From an uncultured Clostridia bacterium (GTDB taxonomy: Bacteria > Bacillota > Clostridia > TANB77 > CAG-508), in assembly GCA_934149075.1 (NCBI GenBank), contig CAKPDR010000001.1, positions 124,001 to 188,000 of the forward strand: a DNA stretch of 64,000 nucleotides, read 5' to 3'. Both the position numbers and the translations under genes were made by a program. Shown here piece by piece: positions 35,100-44,670 of this stretch (position 1 is its first letter; each line of letters begins with the position of its first letter). The notes beneath the pieces were generated by a model, which saw only the letters and a program-made list of their open reading frames with translations, did no database searches and was not told the origin of the DNA.

Positions 35100-36431
35100 T
35101 TATTCAGTTAAAGTTCCATTAGGCGTATTTGTAACAATTAAAATATCTTCTTCTTCACCATTTTCAGCATTTATATATGCAATGAAATCCATATCCTCTA
35201 TTTTGCCTTTAAACTCATAACAAAATTTCTCTGTTTTCCATTCCGTAGGAATCATAGCCAATCCTTCACTTGTAATCTGAGCTTTACTACTTAAATGTTT
35301 TCTTGCATCATCTACAGATATTTTATTTATAGGAATATTTCTATCATAGTGACAATTCAAATATCCTGTAGTTTCCAATCCAATTACTTCTCCATTATCT
35401 AATGCAATTTTTACTTTAATCAAATCAGCATACATAATCACATCATTTTGTTTATATGCATAATTAACTGTAATAAATCCATTTTCTTTCATATAATAAG
35501 TCTCTTGCATATTATTAAAACCTTTGCTGGCTAAATATTCTTTACCTTTTTGAACAGCCTCTTGTTCACTTATTTTTTCTTCGGAAACATTTCTATTATA
35601 ATTTAAAAATACAACATGTCCACCTTTTTTTGAAACTGATATTCCAATATTTTTATTTTCATTTGTAGTCATTTCAAATCTATATACTGGTATATCACCA
35701 TTTTCTACATAACCATTATATTTGGTTTCCTTTATTTTATCTTTTCCTATAAACTCTTCTGCTTTATTCCTTGCAGTTTCTTCGTCAATATCATCACCTG
35801 TTAGACCTTTTTTCTCAGCACTTGTTATGTGTTCTGAAAAGGCACCATCATAAATCAATCCTGGGAATTCATGAAAATTCTCTTCAATAACATCAAAAGT
35901 ACTTACTTCCGATATATCGGAGTCTTCTGTATTTTTCATTAATTTTTCCCAACTTAATGCACCATTATTTAATTCATCTGACATTTCATTTAAAGTATTT
36001 GATAAATCATTGCAATAATTGTATAATTCTTTTATTTTATTTATATCATCTTCTGTAAGTCCATTTCCTTCAATATTTTTTCTCGATAAAGCATAACTAT
36101 ATTCACTTACCTGATTTAAAAATTTCTCTGTATTTTCTAATTCCTGACTTTCAATTGGCAACATCCCTAAATAACTTAATGCCAAATTAGATTCTTTCCA
36201 TACATGTGTTAACATTTCTGCACCATGTTCAGCAGATTTTGATATCATAGACTTTGCCAAATATGTTTTTACATTTTGCACATATTCTACCACCTCATAA
36301 AATGCCATATTATTATCATTCTCTTTTGTATTAGCATATGTTTTTTTCTGATTAAATAGATTATATCCAAGTATTACAGCTACAATTACAGCTATTGCCG
36401 TAGTAGCAATCCAAATTTTACTTTTTTGCAT
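35100..36431 (-). CDS. ypeB: YpeB-like spore germination protein with PepSY domains
   Basis: 443 residues. Single N-terminal membrane helix (about 7-24), a helical N-terminal domain (FYEVVEYVQNVKTYLAKSMI...LSYLGMLPI) and C-terminal PepSY-like domains, the organisation of YpeB, which is required to hold the lytic transglycosylase SleB in the spore. SleB, its usual upstream neighbour, is not in the window, so ypeB stands alone here. AAAAAAGGAGG lies upstream. Confidence 0.85.
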   Translation of the reverse strand: MQKSKIWIATTAIAVIVAVILGYNLFNQKKTYANTKENDNNMAFYEVVEYVQNVKTYLAKSMISKSAEHGAEMLTHVWKESNLALSYLGMLPIESQELENTEKFLNQVSEYSYALSRKNIEGNGLTEDDINKIKELYNYCNDLSNTLNEMSDELNNGALSWEKLMKNTEDSDISEVSTFDVIEENFHEFPGLIYDGAFSEHITSAEKKGLTGDDIDEETARNKAEEFIGKDKIKETKYNGYVENGDIPVYRFEMTTNENKNIGISVSKKGGHVVFLNYNRNVSEEKISEQEAVQKGKEYLASKGFNNMQETYYMKENGFITVNYAYKQNDVIMYADLIKVKIALDNGEVIGLETTGYLNCHYDRNIPINKISVDDARKHLSSKAQITSEGLAMIPTEWKTEKFCYEFKGKIEDMDFIAYINAENGEEEDILIVTNTPNGTLTE

Positions 36432-36532
36432 ATTGACCTCCTTTTTTTATTATTTTGGATTTTTTTACAAAAAATATACAATTTATTTTTACTTTATGAT
36501 AAAATAAAAAAAAATACCTAAGGAGACCATCT

Positions 36533-37657
36533 ATGAAAAAAATAATGATTTTTTATGCAGCTTATGGTGGAGGCCATTTATCTGCTGCTCGTTCTATAAA
36601 AGAAAATATTGAAGCAAATTATACTGATATTGAAGTTAAACTTGTAGATTGTATGGAATATGTTAATAAAGTTATCAACAAAGTAACTACAACTGCATAT
36701 TCTGAAATGGCAAAAAAAGCACCACGTACTTGGGGAAAGCTTTATTCTAAAGCCCAATATGGTCCTATTGCACAAATAAGTACAACATCAAATAAGCTTT
36801 TATCTATAAAGTTAAATAAATTATTAAAAGATTATCAACCTGATTTAATAATATCTACACATCCATTTTCGTCAACAATGTGTGCATATTTAAAGAAAAC
36901 TGGAAAACTAAACGCGAAACTTGCAACTATTCTAACTGATTATGCACCACACGATCAATGGCTTGTTTTTAATAACTATGTAGATTATTATTTTGTTTCA
37001 CATGAAGAAATGAAAAGGCAATTACACAGTAAAGGAATTCCAAACAATAAAATCTATGCAACAGGTATTCCACTTTCTAATAAATTTTTATTAAAATATG
37101 ATAAAGCCAAAACTTTAGAAAACTTTGGTTTGTCTCCTAACAAAAAAACAGTATTATTTTTTGGTGGTGGAGAATTTGGTTTAGGTAAAACACAAACCTT
37201 CAATATTTTCAAGTCTTTCGCAGAAAGCCACGAAAATATTCAAATTGTAGCAATTTCAGGTAAAAATCAAAAAATGAAAAGAAGTTTCGAAAACTTGACT
37301 GATGAATTAAATAAACATGATTCTATTAAAATTTTGGAATATACAGATAAAATACCTGAGCTTATGAGTATTTCTGACCTTGTTGTAACAAAACCTGGTG
37401 GTCTTACTACAACCGAAAGCTTAGCTTCTGGATTGCCTATTGTCGTTATTAATCCAATTCCTGGTCAAGAGGAGGAAAATGCTGCTTATTTGGAGAAAAA
37501 TAAGGTTGCTATTTGGATACGTAAAAAAGATAATGTTGAAGAGATTTTGAATAATCTTTTTTCTAATCCTGATAAAATGCAAGAAATGAAAATTCGCGCT
37601 AGACTTATTTCTAAAAAGAATTCTACAAAAGATATTTGTAAAATTTTACTTGGTTAA
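36533..37657 (+). CDS. UgtP/MGDG-synthase-type glycosyltransferase (GT28)
   Basis: 374 residues. The N-terminus MIFYAAYGGGHLSAARSIKE and SDYAPHDQW-like TDYAPHDQWLVFN region followed by the C-terminal VTKPGGLTTTESLASGLPIVV are the signature of diacylglycerol glucosyltransferases, which make glycolipids and the lipoteichoic acid anchor from diacylglycerol and UDP-glucose or UDP-galactose. A cytoplasmic face location is expected. AAGGAG lies upstream. The reading frame beyond the stop stays open for 28 codons (see finding). Confidence 0.85.
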   Translation: MKKIMIFYAAYGGGHLSAARSIKENIEANYTDIEVKLVDCMEYVNKVINKVTTTAYSEMAKKAPRTWGKLYSKAQYGPIAQISTTSNKLLSIKLNKLLKDYQPDLIISTHPFSSTMCAYLKKTGKLNAKLATILTDYAPHDQWLVFNNYVDYYFVSHEEMKRQLHSKGIPNNKIYATGIPLSNKFLLKYDKAKTLENFGLSPNKKTVLFFGGGEFGLGKTQTFNIFKSFAESHENIQIVAISGKNQKMKRSFENLTDELNKHDSIKILEYTDKIPELMSISDLVVTKPGGLTTTESLASGLPIVVINPIPGQEEENAAYLEKNKVAIWIRKKDNVEEILNNLFSNPDKMQEMKIRARLISKKNSTKDICKILLG

Positions 37658-37742
37658 AAGGTTAATCCAGATAATTTAGATATACTTGTTTCGTTTTTTA
37701 GTGGATTAGGAGATAATCTAGGAATAATAGCGGTCTCAAAAT

Positions 37743-37788
37743 AAAAAACTTATGCAAAATTCAATTCATAAATTTGCATAAGTTTTTT
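37743..37788. terminator. Bidirectional terminator between the UgtP-like gene and recR
   Basis: Perfect 16-bp stem AAAAAACTTATGCAAA (37743-37758) / inverse (37773-37788), loop 14, with A/T tracts on both sides. Serves the convergent genes. Confidence 0.9.
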
Positions 37789-37789
37789 A

Positions 37790-38383
37790 TTATAATTCTC
37801 TTCTTCCTTCAAGAGCTTTTGTAAGTGTAATTTCATCAGTATATTCCAAATCTCCACCAACAGGAATACCATGTGCAATTCTTGTTGCCTTAATTCCTAA
37901 AGGTTTAATCAACTTTGATAAATACATTGCTGTAGCTTCTCCTTCAACTCTAGGATTTGTTGCCAGTATTACCTCTTTAACTTGTCCATCCATAAGACGC
38001 GCAAGTAATTCTTTAATTTTTATATCATCTGGTCCAACACCATTCATTGGAGAAATTGAACCATGTAGCACATGATAAACACCTTTAAATTCATGTGTTC
38101 TTTCCATTGCGACTATGTCCCTAACATCTTCTACAACACATATTTGACTTTGGTCTCTTTTGGGATTTGCACATATTGGACATGGATCTGTATCTGATAT
38201 ATTAAAACATTTACTACAATATTTTAAATTCTTTTTTGCATTTACAATTGAAGAAACAAACTCATTTGTTTCTTCTTCTGAAGCATTTAGGATATAAAAA
38301 GCTAATCTAGCAGCTGTTTTATTCCCTATGCTTGGTAGTTTCTCAAAGCTTTGTATTAATTTTTCTATTGATGGTGAATACAT
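37790..38383 (-). CDS. recR: Recombination mediator RecR
   Basis: 197 residues. Helix-hairpin-helix ([14 protein letters not shown]), four-Cys zinc motif ([16 protein letters not shown]), Toprim domain ([15 protein letters not shown]) and Walker-like C-terminus. Binds RecO/RecF at DNA gaps. Order dnaX-ybaB-recR matches Bacillota convention; 14 bp separates it from ybaB. Confidence 0.96.
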   Translation of the reverse strand: MYSPSIEKLIQSFEKLPSIGNKTAARLAFYILNASEEETNEFVSSIVNAKKNLKYCSKCFNISDTDPCPICANPKRDQSQICVVEDVRDIVAMERTHEFKGVYHVLHGSISPMNGVGPDDIKIKELLARLMDGQVKEVILATNPRVEGEATAMYLSKLIKPLGIKATRIAHGIPVGGDLEYTDEITLTKALEGRREL

Positions 38384-38396
38384 TGAGAGCCCCTTT

Positions 38397-38741
38397 CTAC
38401 ATTAATCCTGGTATATTATATTTTCCCATTGATGCTGCTTGTGCATCATCAACTTGTTTAAATGCTTGGTTCAAACATGTTACTATTAAATCTTGTAACA
38501 TTTCAACATCCTCAGGATCTACAATTTCTTTTTTTAATGACAAACTTAATATTTGTTTTTGTCCATTAACTTTTACTGTTACTGCACTTCCACCTGCAGA
38601 TGCTTCAAATTCTTTTGCTGCAAGTTCTGTTTGTGATTTTTCTAAATCCTCTTGCATTTTTTTAGCTTGTTTCATTAATCCATTGATGTTCATTCCACCA
38701 AATCCTCCCATTCCTCCTGGGAATCCTCCTCTTTTTGACAT
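38397..38741 (-). CDS. ybaB: YbaB/EbfC nucleoid-associated protein
   Basis: 114 residues. N-terminal [26 protein letters not shown] followed by [19 protein letters not shown] and [13 protein letters not shown] is the YbaB family pattern. Forms DNA-binding dimers with a tweezer shape. Between dnaX and recR as usual; AGGAGG upstream. Confidence 0.95.
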   Translation of the reverse strand: MSKRGGFPGGMGGFGGMNINGLMKQAKKMQEDLEKSQTELAAKEFEASAGGSAVTVKVNGQKQILSLSLKKEIVDPEDVEMLQDLIVTCLNQAFKQVDDAQAASMGKYNIPGLM

Positions 38742-38787
38742 TTTTATTTCCTCCTTCTTATTTTTTACATTTTATTTATAATAATTT

Positions 38788-40413
38788 TTACTCAATTATG
38801 TCTAATGGTATGTCAAATTTATTTGCAAAATTTGATAATTCTTGTTCTTCACTCATTTCTTCTACGCCTTGTGGTTTTGAGTCTATATATCTTATTTGCA
38901 TTTCTTTTCCACATGCAACAGAGACTTGTTTTGATATTTCCATCTTGTTTTCTGGTTTCTCTAAAACCGCTTTTCCAAAAGGTGTAATTCCTTTAGGAAA
39001 TTCTATTCCCACAGTCATATCATTTACTTCAATTGCATTTGTTTCAAGTAAATTTGTATATAACATTATTTTTCCACTTTTTTTGAAATTGTTTACAATG
39101 TCTTGCCAATATTGTGCTGGCTTTTTATTTTTTCCAATTCCAGCAATTGCATCTATATTACTATCCCTTGCCGTACTTGTTGAACTTCCACCTGTAGTAT
39201 TTGTTCTTCTTACAGTACTTGCCTGCACTCTTGGAGCACCTCCTCCAGACCTTAAATAATTTTCTATTTTTTCAAGTCTTGCATAGATTTCTCCATTTCC
39301 ATCATTTGAATTAGTATTATTTGATGTAGAAGATATTTCTTTATCACATAATCTAATTATTCCTGCTTGGAATATTATTAATCTTTGTGTTGAACTTTTC
39401 ATATCATTTTCCAATTTTGATAATTCACTTATTAGTCTTATTGCTCTTTCTTTTGAAACATTCTCTGACAATTTTTTCAAATTTTCAAAATCAGTTTCAT
39501 TGTAAATAGTCAATTTCTGTCCTGTTTTTACCATTAAAATATCTTTTATATATTTTATAATTTCCCATAATAGATTATTTAAATCTTTACCTTCATCCAA
39601 AACTTTTGTGATAGCATCCATTGCTTCATCAATATTATATTCTATTATTGCCTCAGAAATGCTATGTATATAAGTTATTTTTGGAATTCCAACTAATTCT
39701 TTTATTTTATCTTCATCAATATTATTTTCGCCGTCTTGCACACATCTTTCTAAAATTGACAATGCATCTCTCATTGCTCCTTCTGATAATGAAGCAATTA
39801 TGTTTAATGCTTGTTTTGTAATTTCAATATTACTTTCTTTACAAACAATTTCTAATCTTTTAATTATATCTTCGTTCGAAATTCTTTTAAAATCAAATCT
39901 TTGACATCTTGAAAGTATAGTAGCTGGCAATTTTTGTGGTTCTGTAGTTGCTAAAATAAATTTTACATGCTCAGGTGGTTCTTCAAGCGTTTTTAATAAA
40001 GCGTTGAAAGCACCTTGTGATAACATATGAACCTCATCAATTATATATACTCTGTATTTTGCTTTTGTTGGTAAAAAATTGACCTCTTCTCTTATTGAAC
40101 GTATATCTTCTACACTGTTATTTGATGCAGCATCCATTTCTACAATGTCTGTTAATGATCCATTTAATGCTGATTTACAAATTTCACACTCATTGCATGG
40201 CTCTCCATCTTTCGGATTTAAGCAGTTTATTGCACGTGCTAATACCTTTGCTGATGTTGTTTTTCCTGTTCCTCTTCCACCATTAAATAAATATGCATGG
40301 CCAACTCTATTTGCCATTATTTGATTTCTTAGTGTTCTTGTTATATGTTCTTGCCCTACCATTTCTTCAAATGTTTGTGGTCTGAATTTTCTATAAAGCG
40401 CTGTGTACCCCAT
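38788..40413 (-). CDS. dnaX: DNA polymerase III subunit gamma/tau
   Basis: 541 residues. Clamp-loader ATPase. Walker A GGRGTGKT near 45-52, four-Cys zinc finger (CLNPKDGEPCNECEIC), Walker B IDEVHML, sensor PEHVKFILATTEP, arginine finger ILSRCQRFDFKR. The tau-specific C-terminus is shorter than the 560-640 typical of Bacillota. Preceded by the SRP RNA gene, the standard arrangement. Confidence 0.96.
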   Translation of the reverse strand: MGYTALYRKFRPQTFEEMVGQEHITRTLRNQIMANRVGHAYLFNGGRGTGKTTSAKVLARAINCLNPKDGEPCNECEICKSALNGSLTDIVEMDAASNNSVEDIRSIREEVNFLPTKAKYRVYIIDEVHMLSQGAFNALLKTLEEPPEHVKFILATTEPQKLPATILSRCQRFDFKRISNEDIIKRLEIVCKESNIEITKQALNIIASLSEGAMRDALSILERCVQDGENNIDEDKIKELVGIPKITYIHSISEAIIEYNIDEAMDAITKVLDEGKDLNNLLWEIIKYIKDILMVKTGQKLTIYNETDFENLKKLSENVSKERAIRLISELSKLENDMKSSTQRLIIFQAGIIRLCDKEISSTSNNTNSNDGNGEIYARLEKIENYLRSGGGAPRVQASTVRRTNTTGGSSTSTARDSNIDAIAGIGKNKKPAQYWQDIVNNFKKSGKIMLYTNLLETNAIEVNDMTVGIEFPKGITPFGKAVLEKPENKMEISKQVSVACGKEMQIRYIDSKPQGVEEMSEEQELSNFANKFDIPLDIIE

Positions 40414-40445
40414 AATCTCACATCCTTTATATGTCCCCTAAATTT

Positions 40446-40591
40446 TAAAAAATGGTGTGAATATCAATCTCTCTATGGAAAACAACTCCCACATAAAAGT
40501 ATCTACTTATTGCTGCTTCCTTCCGGACCTGACAAGGTTCATAGGCTTTTATTGAGCTTGCTTTCCATACAGAGATCAATTCTCATACCAT
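40446..40591 (-). ncRNA. ffs: Signal recognition particle RNA, small bacterial type
   Basis: Minus-strand transcript ~140 nt. The domain IV hallmark TCCGGAAGGAAGCAGC is read on the minus strand from about 40525 down to 40510. Both ends pair along >20 bp (GGTATGAGAATTGATCTCTGTATGG with GGTGTGAATATCAATCTCTCTATGG inverse). The closing stem is followed by six T, a natural terminator. No Alu domain, so this is the short 4.5S-like form rather than the ~270-nt Bacillus form. Predicted start is 7 bases from the -10 box. Confidence 0.9.
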
Positions 40592-40596
40592 TATGT

Positions 40597-40625
40597 ATTA
40601 TATACTCTATTTATGAATTTTGCAA
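40597..40625 (-). promoter_or_regulatory. Sigma-A promoter of the SRP RNA gene
   Basis: Minus strand TTGCAA (40625-40620), 17-bp spacer, TATAAT (40602-40597). Position fits the RNA 5' end near 40591. Confidence 0.8.
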
Positions 40626-40634
40626 GTATTTTTA

Positions 40635-41378
40635 TTAATTTTCTATCCTTTTAAAAATTATATTATCTAAGTCTATTTTATCTATTCCAACTGTTCCCTT
40701 TTCAATTATTTCATCTGTTGGAATATCTAAACTTATTGGTGCTTGATATTTTTTTCCACTATTTAAATTTATTATGATATCAAATGTTAAATTAGCTTGT
40801 AAGTCTTCTTGTGTAATATTTGTTAATTTTAATAGTTGACTATGGTCTATTTGTTCATCATTTTCAGAAACATATTTAGAAATATTATTAATACCATATC
40901 TAAATGCTACAATTCCACCTTGATTGGATATTTTTTGTTCTTTTATATTTGATTCTAGTTCACCATTATATGTAATTTCTGTAATTTCATTTTCAGGTAA
41001 ATTATTAAACATTCTTTTTTCATCAACTATCGGTTTATAAAATTTTGCATCTCCTAATTCTTTTATTCTATTTACATTTATATTTTTTATATCAACAGAA
41101 TTTATTATTTCAGTTTTTCCATATAATGAATTTTTTTCTATATATATATATATGTCATTATTTTGATTAACATTAAAGTTCCACTTTTCATTTGCTCCTT
41201 CAGTTTCCATTCCTTCTACACTTTCTATTATAGAAATTTTAGTGATTTTGAATGGCATATTTGATTCACCTTCAACTTGATATCTTAATATAAACATTCC
41301 TCCAACACATAAAATTGCAATTATTATAATACTAATAATTACACTATGAAAAATTTTTTGTTTAACATTCCTATACAT
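40635..41378 (-). CDS. Unknown membrane-anchored extracytoplasmic protein
   Basis: 247 residues. One N-terminal membrane helix (about 11-32), the rest a soluble extracytoplasmic domain of mixed beta character with repeated short Asn/Ile/Glu segments; no Cys-lipobox. AAGGAGGG precedes the ATG. No family recognised. Between tadA and the SRP RNA gene; the SRP promoter begins in its downstream spacer. Confidence 0.65.
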   Translation of the reverse strand: MYRNVKQKIFHSVIISIIIIAILCVGGMFILRYQVEGESNMPFKITKISIIESVEGMETEGANEKWNFNVNQNNDIYIYIEKNSLYGKTEIINSVDIKNINVNRIKELGDAKFYKPIVDEKRMFNNLPENEITEITYNGELESNIKEQKISNQGGIVAFRYGINNISKYVSENDEQIDHSQLLKLTNITQEDLQANLTFDIIINLNSGKKYQAPISLDIPTDEIIEKGTVGIDKIDLDNIIFKRIEN

Positions 41379-41414
41379 TTTTCCCTCCTTGAATTAATTA
41401 GGGGTATATTAAAT

Positions 41415-41882
41415 TTATTTATTTTTTTTTATTTTTCTTAATTCTTTAAAAAATTGTGTCAAAATTTCTTGACATTCTTTTTCCATAATTCCTGTTTCTG
41501 CTTCTACTTTATGATTAAATGTATAATCATTAAATAAATTTAATACAGAGCCTACGGCTCCTGTTTTTTCGTCTTTTGCTCCAATATATACTTTTTTTAT
41601 TCTTGAATTTATCATTGCCCCCGCACACATAGAGCATGGTTCTAAAGTTACATACATTTCACAATCTATTAATCTCCATGATTTTAATTTTTTGCTTGCT
41701 TTTTGTATTGCTAAAATCTCTGCATGTTTGGTTGTATCTGTTTTTGTTTCTTTTTGATTGTGTGCTCTTGCTATTATTTCTCCATCTTTTACTATTATTG
41801 CCCCTACTGGTACTTCTAATTTTTTGTATGCTTTTTCTGCTTCTTTTAGTGCTTGCTTCATATAATATTCTTTTTGTTCCAT
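41415..41882 (-). CDS. tadA: tRNA adenosine(34) deaminase TadA
   Basis: 155 residues from ATG 41882 (TTAGGAG upstream; the TTG in frame before it is not needed). Converts A34 to inosine in tRNA-Arg(ACG). HAEILAIQKA and PCSMCAGAMI hold the zinc ligands and catalytic Glu. Adjacent to tRNA-Arg(CCU), a neighbourhood consistent with Bacillota order (tadA near dnaX). Confidence 0.95.
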   Translation of the reverse strand: MEQKEYYMKQALKEAEKAYKKLEVPVGAIIVKDGEIIARAHNQKETKTDTTKHAEILAIQKASKKLKSWRLIDCEMYVTLEPCSMCAGAMINSRIKKVYIGAKDEKTGAVGSVLNLFNDYTFNHKVEAETGIMEKECQEILTQFFKELRKIKKNK

Positions 41883-41903
41883 CAATACTCCTAATTATAA
41901 AAT

Positions 41904-41982
41904 TGGTGTCCCCGAGTGGAATTGAACCACCGCAAGACCGGACTTAGGAGGTCCGCGCTCTATCCAACTGAGCTACGAGGAC
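41904..41982 (-). tRNA. tRNA-Arg (anticodon CCU), CCA encoded
   Basis: On the minus strand: acceptor GTCCTCG / CGGGGAC, D arm, anticodon stem CGGAC / GTCCG with loop CTCCTAA (anticodon CCU, reads AGG), T arm GGTGG / CCACT with TTCAATT, discriminator A then encoded CCA at 41906-41904. Confidence 0.93.
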
Positions 41983-42092
41983 ATAAAAATTACATATCTA
42001 TTATAATACACTTATGCAAAAAAATCAATATTTTTTGCTCTTGACATCCATGTTATAATAAATTAAATTATGTATAAGAAAGGAAATTTAAT

Positions 42093-42803
42093 ATGCAACA
42101 AATATTAAGTAAAATGAGAAAAGCAATAGAAGAATATAAAATGATAGACGAAGGTGATAAGATAGCCGTATGTTTATCAGGAGGAAAAGACTCAATCACA
42201 CTTTTAAATGGACTAAAAGCATTGCAAAGATTTTATCCAAAACATTTTGATTTAATTGCAATATCAATAAATCCAGGTTTTGAATTTTTTAACACAGACC
42301 TTTTACAAAAAAATTGTGATGAAATTGGAGTTCCTTTATTTATAGAAAATAGTAATATAAAAGAAATTGTATTTGATGTAAGAAAAGAAAAAAATCCATG
42401 TTCATTATGTGCAAATTTACGTAGAGGGATAATAAATAGTGTCGCAATACGTGAAGGCTGCAATAAAATTGCACTTGGACATAATATGGATGATGTATTA
42501 GAAACATTTTTATTAAATTTATTATATACTGGAAGTATATCAACATTCGCTCCCAAAAGTTATATGGATAGAACAAAAATAACATTAATTAGACCATTAA
42601 TTTTACTTAGTGAAAAAGACACAAGAAGATATGTAAAGAAAAATAATAAACAAATAATGCCTAAGGTTTGCCCTATGGATGAACATACAAAAAGAGAAGA
42701 TATGAAAGACCAAATATGTCAATGGCAAAAGGAGATTCCTACTATTAAAGCAAATTTATTTGGTGCTATTTCTAGAAATTTAGATGAATGGAAAAATATA
42801 TAA
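42093..42803 (+). CDS. ttcA: TtcA-family tRNA thiolation PP-loop protein
   Basis: 236 residues. PP-loop SGGKDS near 30-35, central CSLC (Fe-S/sulfur carrier motif) before ANLRRG, GHNMDDVLETFLLN, and a C-terminal CPMDEHTKRE. This is the TtcA/TtuA group that thiolates tRNA (cytidine 32 in TtcA). Shorter than E. coli TtcA. GAAAGGAAA precedes the ATG. The substrate base is not provable from sequence. Confidence 0.85.
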   Translation: MQQILSKMRKAIEEYKMIDEGDKIAVCLSGGKDSITLLNGLKALQRFYPKHFDLIAISINPGFEFFNTDLLQKNCDEIGVPLFIENSNIKEIVFDVRKEKNPCSLCANLRRGIINSVAIREGCNKIALGHNMDDVLETFLLNLLYTGSISTFAPKSYMDRTKITLIRPLILLSEKDTRRYVKKNNKQIMPKVCPMDEHTKREDMKDQICQWQKEIPTIKANLFGAISRNLDEWKNI

Positions 42804-42810
42804 AATATGT

Positions 42811-42863
42811 AAAAAAATACACATTTCTAATTGCTTAATTGCATTTGAAAAGTGTATTTTTTT
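42811..42863. terminator. Bidirectional terminator between ttcA and the phosphohexomutase gene
   Basis: AAAAATACAC / GTGTATTTTT 10-bp stem with a large loop between the convergent genes. Confidence 0.6.
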
Positions 42864-42872
42864 ATTTTTTAA

Positions 42873-44603
42873 TTATTCTCCGCGAACTAATTTAACCATA
42901 GCGTCTTTCAATGCTTCTAATTCTTCAGTTGCACATTTTTCACATTCACCTTTAACTCCAAAATAAAGTTTAATTTTAGGCTCCGTTCCAGATGGACGAA
43001 CACAACACCATGAATTATTTTCCAATTGATAATATAATACATTTGATTTTGGTAATCCTGTTTTACCCTCTTCACCAGTAATCATATCTTTTACATAATC
43101 GTTATCAACATCTTTAAAACATAACACTTTATATTTACCAATCTGTTCTACATTTTTATTTCTCATATCAGTCATCATTTCTTTTATTTTTTCAGCACCT
43201 TCAGCACCTTCTAAAACTATTGAAACTTGGTCTTCTTTGTAATATCCATATTTTTCATAAATATTATTCATTTGATCCCATAAAGTAATTCCTTTAGATC
43301 TATAATATGCTGCAGCCTCACATAAAGACATAACAGCTGCAATTCCATCTTTATCTCTTGCATAATCTCCGATTAAGCAACCATAACTTTCTTCAAATCC
43401 AAATACATAAGTCTTATCATGATTTTCTTCAGCCTTTTTCATTACAGCTCCAATATTTTTGAAACCTGTTAAAACTTCTATACATTCCAAATTGTAATTT
43501 GCAGCAATAGCTTTTGCTAAATCTGAAGAAACAATTGTTGTTATAAACATTCCATCTTTAGGCAATATTCCTTTCTCCTTCATTTGAGAAATTCTATATT
43601 CAGCAATTAACAATGCTGACATATTTCCTGTATATGGCATATATTCACCTGTTTTTGCATCTTTTGCATAAATTCCTAATCTATCTGCATCTGGATCTGT
43701 TGCCAAAACAACATCTGCATCAACTTTTTGTGCTAATTCTAATGCTAATTTAAATGCTTTTTTATCTTCTGGATTTGGATAATCTACTGTTGGAAAATTT
43801 CCATCAGGTTTAGCTTGTTCTGGAACAACATAAACATTTTTAAAACCTAATTCATTTAATAATCTCTCCGCAATTGTATTTCCAGTTCCATGTAATGGTG
43901 TATAAACGATTTTTAAATCTTTACCTTGTTCCCTAACAATTTCAGGATTTAGTATTTTATTTTTTAATGTTTCAATATATTTATCATCCATTTCTTTGCC
44001 AATAACATTAAATAATCCTTTTTTGATAGCATCTTCTTTACTAATTGTTTTTATCTCCTTAAAATCTGTAATACTTCTTACCTTATTAATAATATCCTTA
44101 TCTCTTGGCGCAACAATTTGAGAACCATCATCCCAATAAACCTTATAGCCGTTATATTTTGGAGGGTTATGGCTAGCTGTAATCATAATTCCTGCAGTTG
44201 CACCTAGTTCTCTTACAGCAAATGATAATTCAGGAACTGGTCTTAAACTCTCAAATAGATATGTCTTTATTCCATTTGCATTTAAAATCAAAGCAGTTTG
44301 TAAACTAAATTCGTCAGACATTCTTCTTGAATCATAACTTATTGCAACTCCCTTATCTTGTGTACCTTGTTCTAATATGTAATTAGCTAAACCTTGTGTA
44401 GCCTTACCAACTGTATATTTATTCATTCTGTTTGTTCCCATTCCTATAACTCCACGTAATCCAGCTGTTCCAAATTCTAATTCTTTATAGAATCTGTCTT
44501 TTATTTCTTCTCCATCATCTTTAATACTTAATAATTCTTTTTTTGTTTCTTCATCAAAACTTGGATCTTCACACCATCTTTGATATTCTTCTTTGTAATT
44601 CAT
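42873..44603 (-). CDS. Phosphoglucomutase/phosphomannomutase
   Basis: 576 residues from ATG 44603 (AAAGGA upstream at correct spacing; the ATG at 44612 overlaps it). Alpha-D-phosphohexomutase. Catalytic Ser in ITASHNPPKYNGYK, metal loop ATDPDADRLG, sugar loop GFEESYG, phosphate loop RPSGTEPKIKLYF. Interconverts glucose-1-P and glucose-6-P. Lies between a UDP-sugar pyrophosphorylase and ttcA, suggesting precursor supply for UDP-sugars. Confidence 0.93.
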   Translation of the reverse strand: MNYKEEYQRWCEDPSFDEETKKELLSIKDDGEEIKDRFYKELEFGTAGLRGVIGMGTNRMNKYTVGKATQGLANYILEQGTQDKGVAISYDSRRMSDEFSLQTALILNANGIKTYLFESLRPVPELSFAVRELGATAGIMITASHNPPKYNGYKVYWDDGSQIVAPRDKDIINKVRSITDFKEIKTISKEDAIKKGLFNVIGKEMDDKYIETLKNKILNPEIVREQGKDLKIVYTPLHGTGNTIAERLLNELGFKNVYVVPEQAKPDGNFPTVDYPNPEDKKAFKLALELAQKVDADVVLATDPDADRLGIYAKDAKTGEYMPYTGNMSALLIAEYRISQMKEKGILPKDGMFITTIVSSDLAKAIAANYNLECIEVLTGFKNIGAVMKKAEENHDKTYVFGFEESYGCLIGDYARDKDGIAAVMSLCEAAAYYRSKGITLWDQMNNIYEKYGYYKEDQVSIVLEGAEGAEKIKEMMTDMRNKNVEQIGKYKVLCFKDVDNDYVKDMITGEEGKTGLPKSNVLYYQLENNSWCCVRPSGTEPKIKLYFGVKGECEKCATEELEALKDAMVKLVRGE

Positions 44604-44636
44604 ATATTTCATCCTTTCCTTGAAAAATTTGCACCG

Positions 44637-44667
44637 GGAAATTTTGTACCGGGTACATTTTTTCCCT
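44637..44667. repeat. Dispersed hairpin repeat related to 13003-13033
   Basis: GGGAAATTTTGTACC-GG-GTACATTTTTTCCC, matching the architecture of the hairpin at 13003 (GGG A-run, TGTACC, 2-nt loop, GTACA, T-run CCC). Confidence 0.6.
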
Positions 44668-44670
44668 ATA

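Noticed and set aside
38735..39259. Plus-strand open frame opposite dnaX
   Set aside because: Antisense to dnaX, begins inside the ybaB ribosome region; no independent support.
41904..41913. The tRNA-Arg 3' end (GGGGACACCA) matches the REP core GGGGACACCC
   Set aside because: The tRNA sequence is explained by its acceptor stem plus encoded CCA, and lacks the TTTTACC/GGTAAAA flanks. It may be the ancestral source or a coincidence; not counted as a REP.
42041..42059. TTGACA close to TATAAT upstream of ttcA
   Set aside because: The spacer is only 7 bases, too short for a sigma-A promoter; no properly spaced -10 was found.
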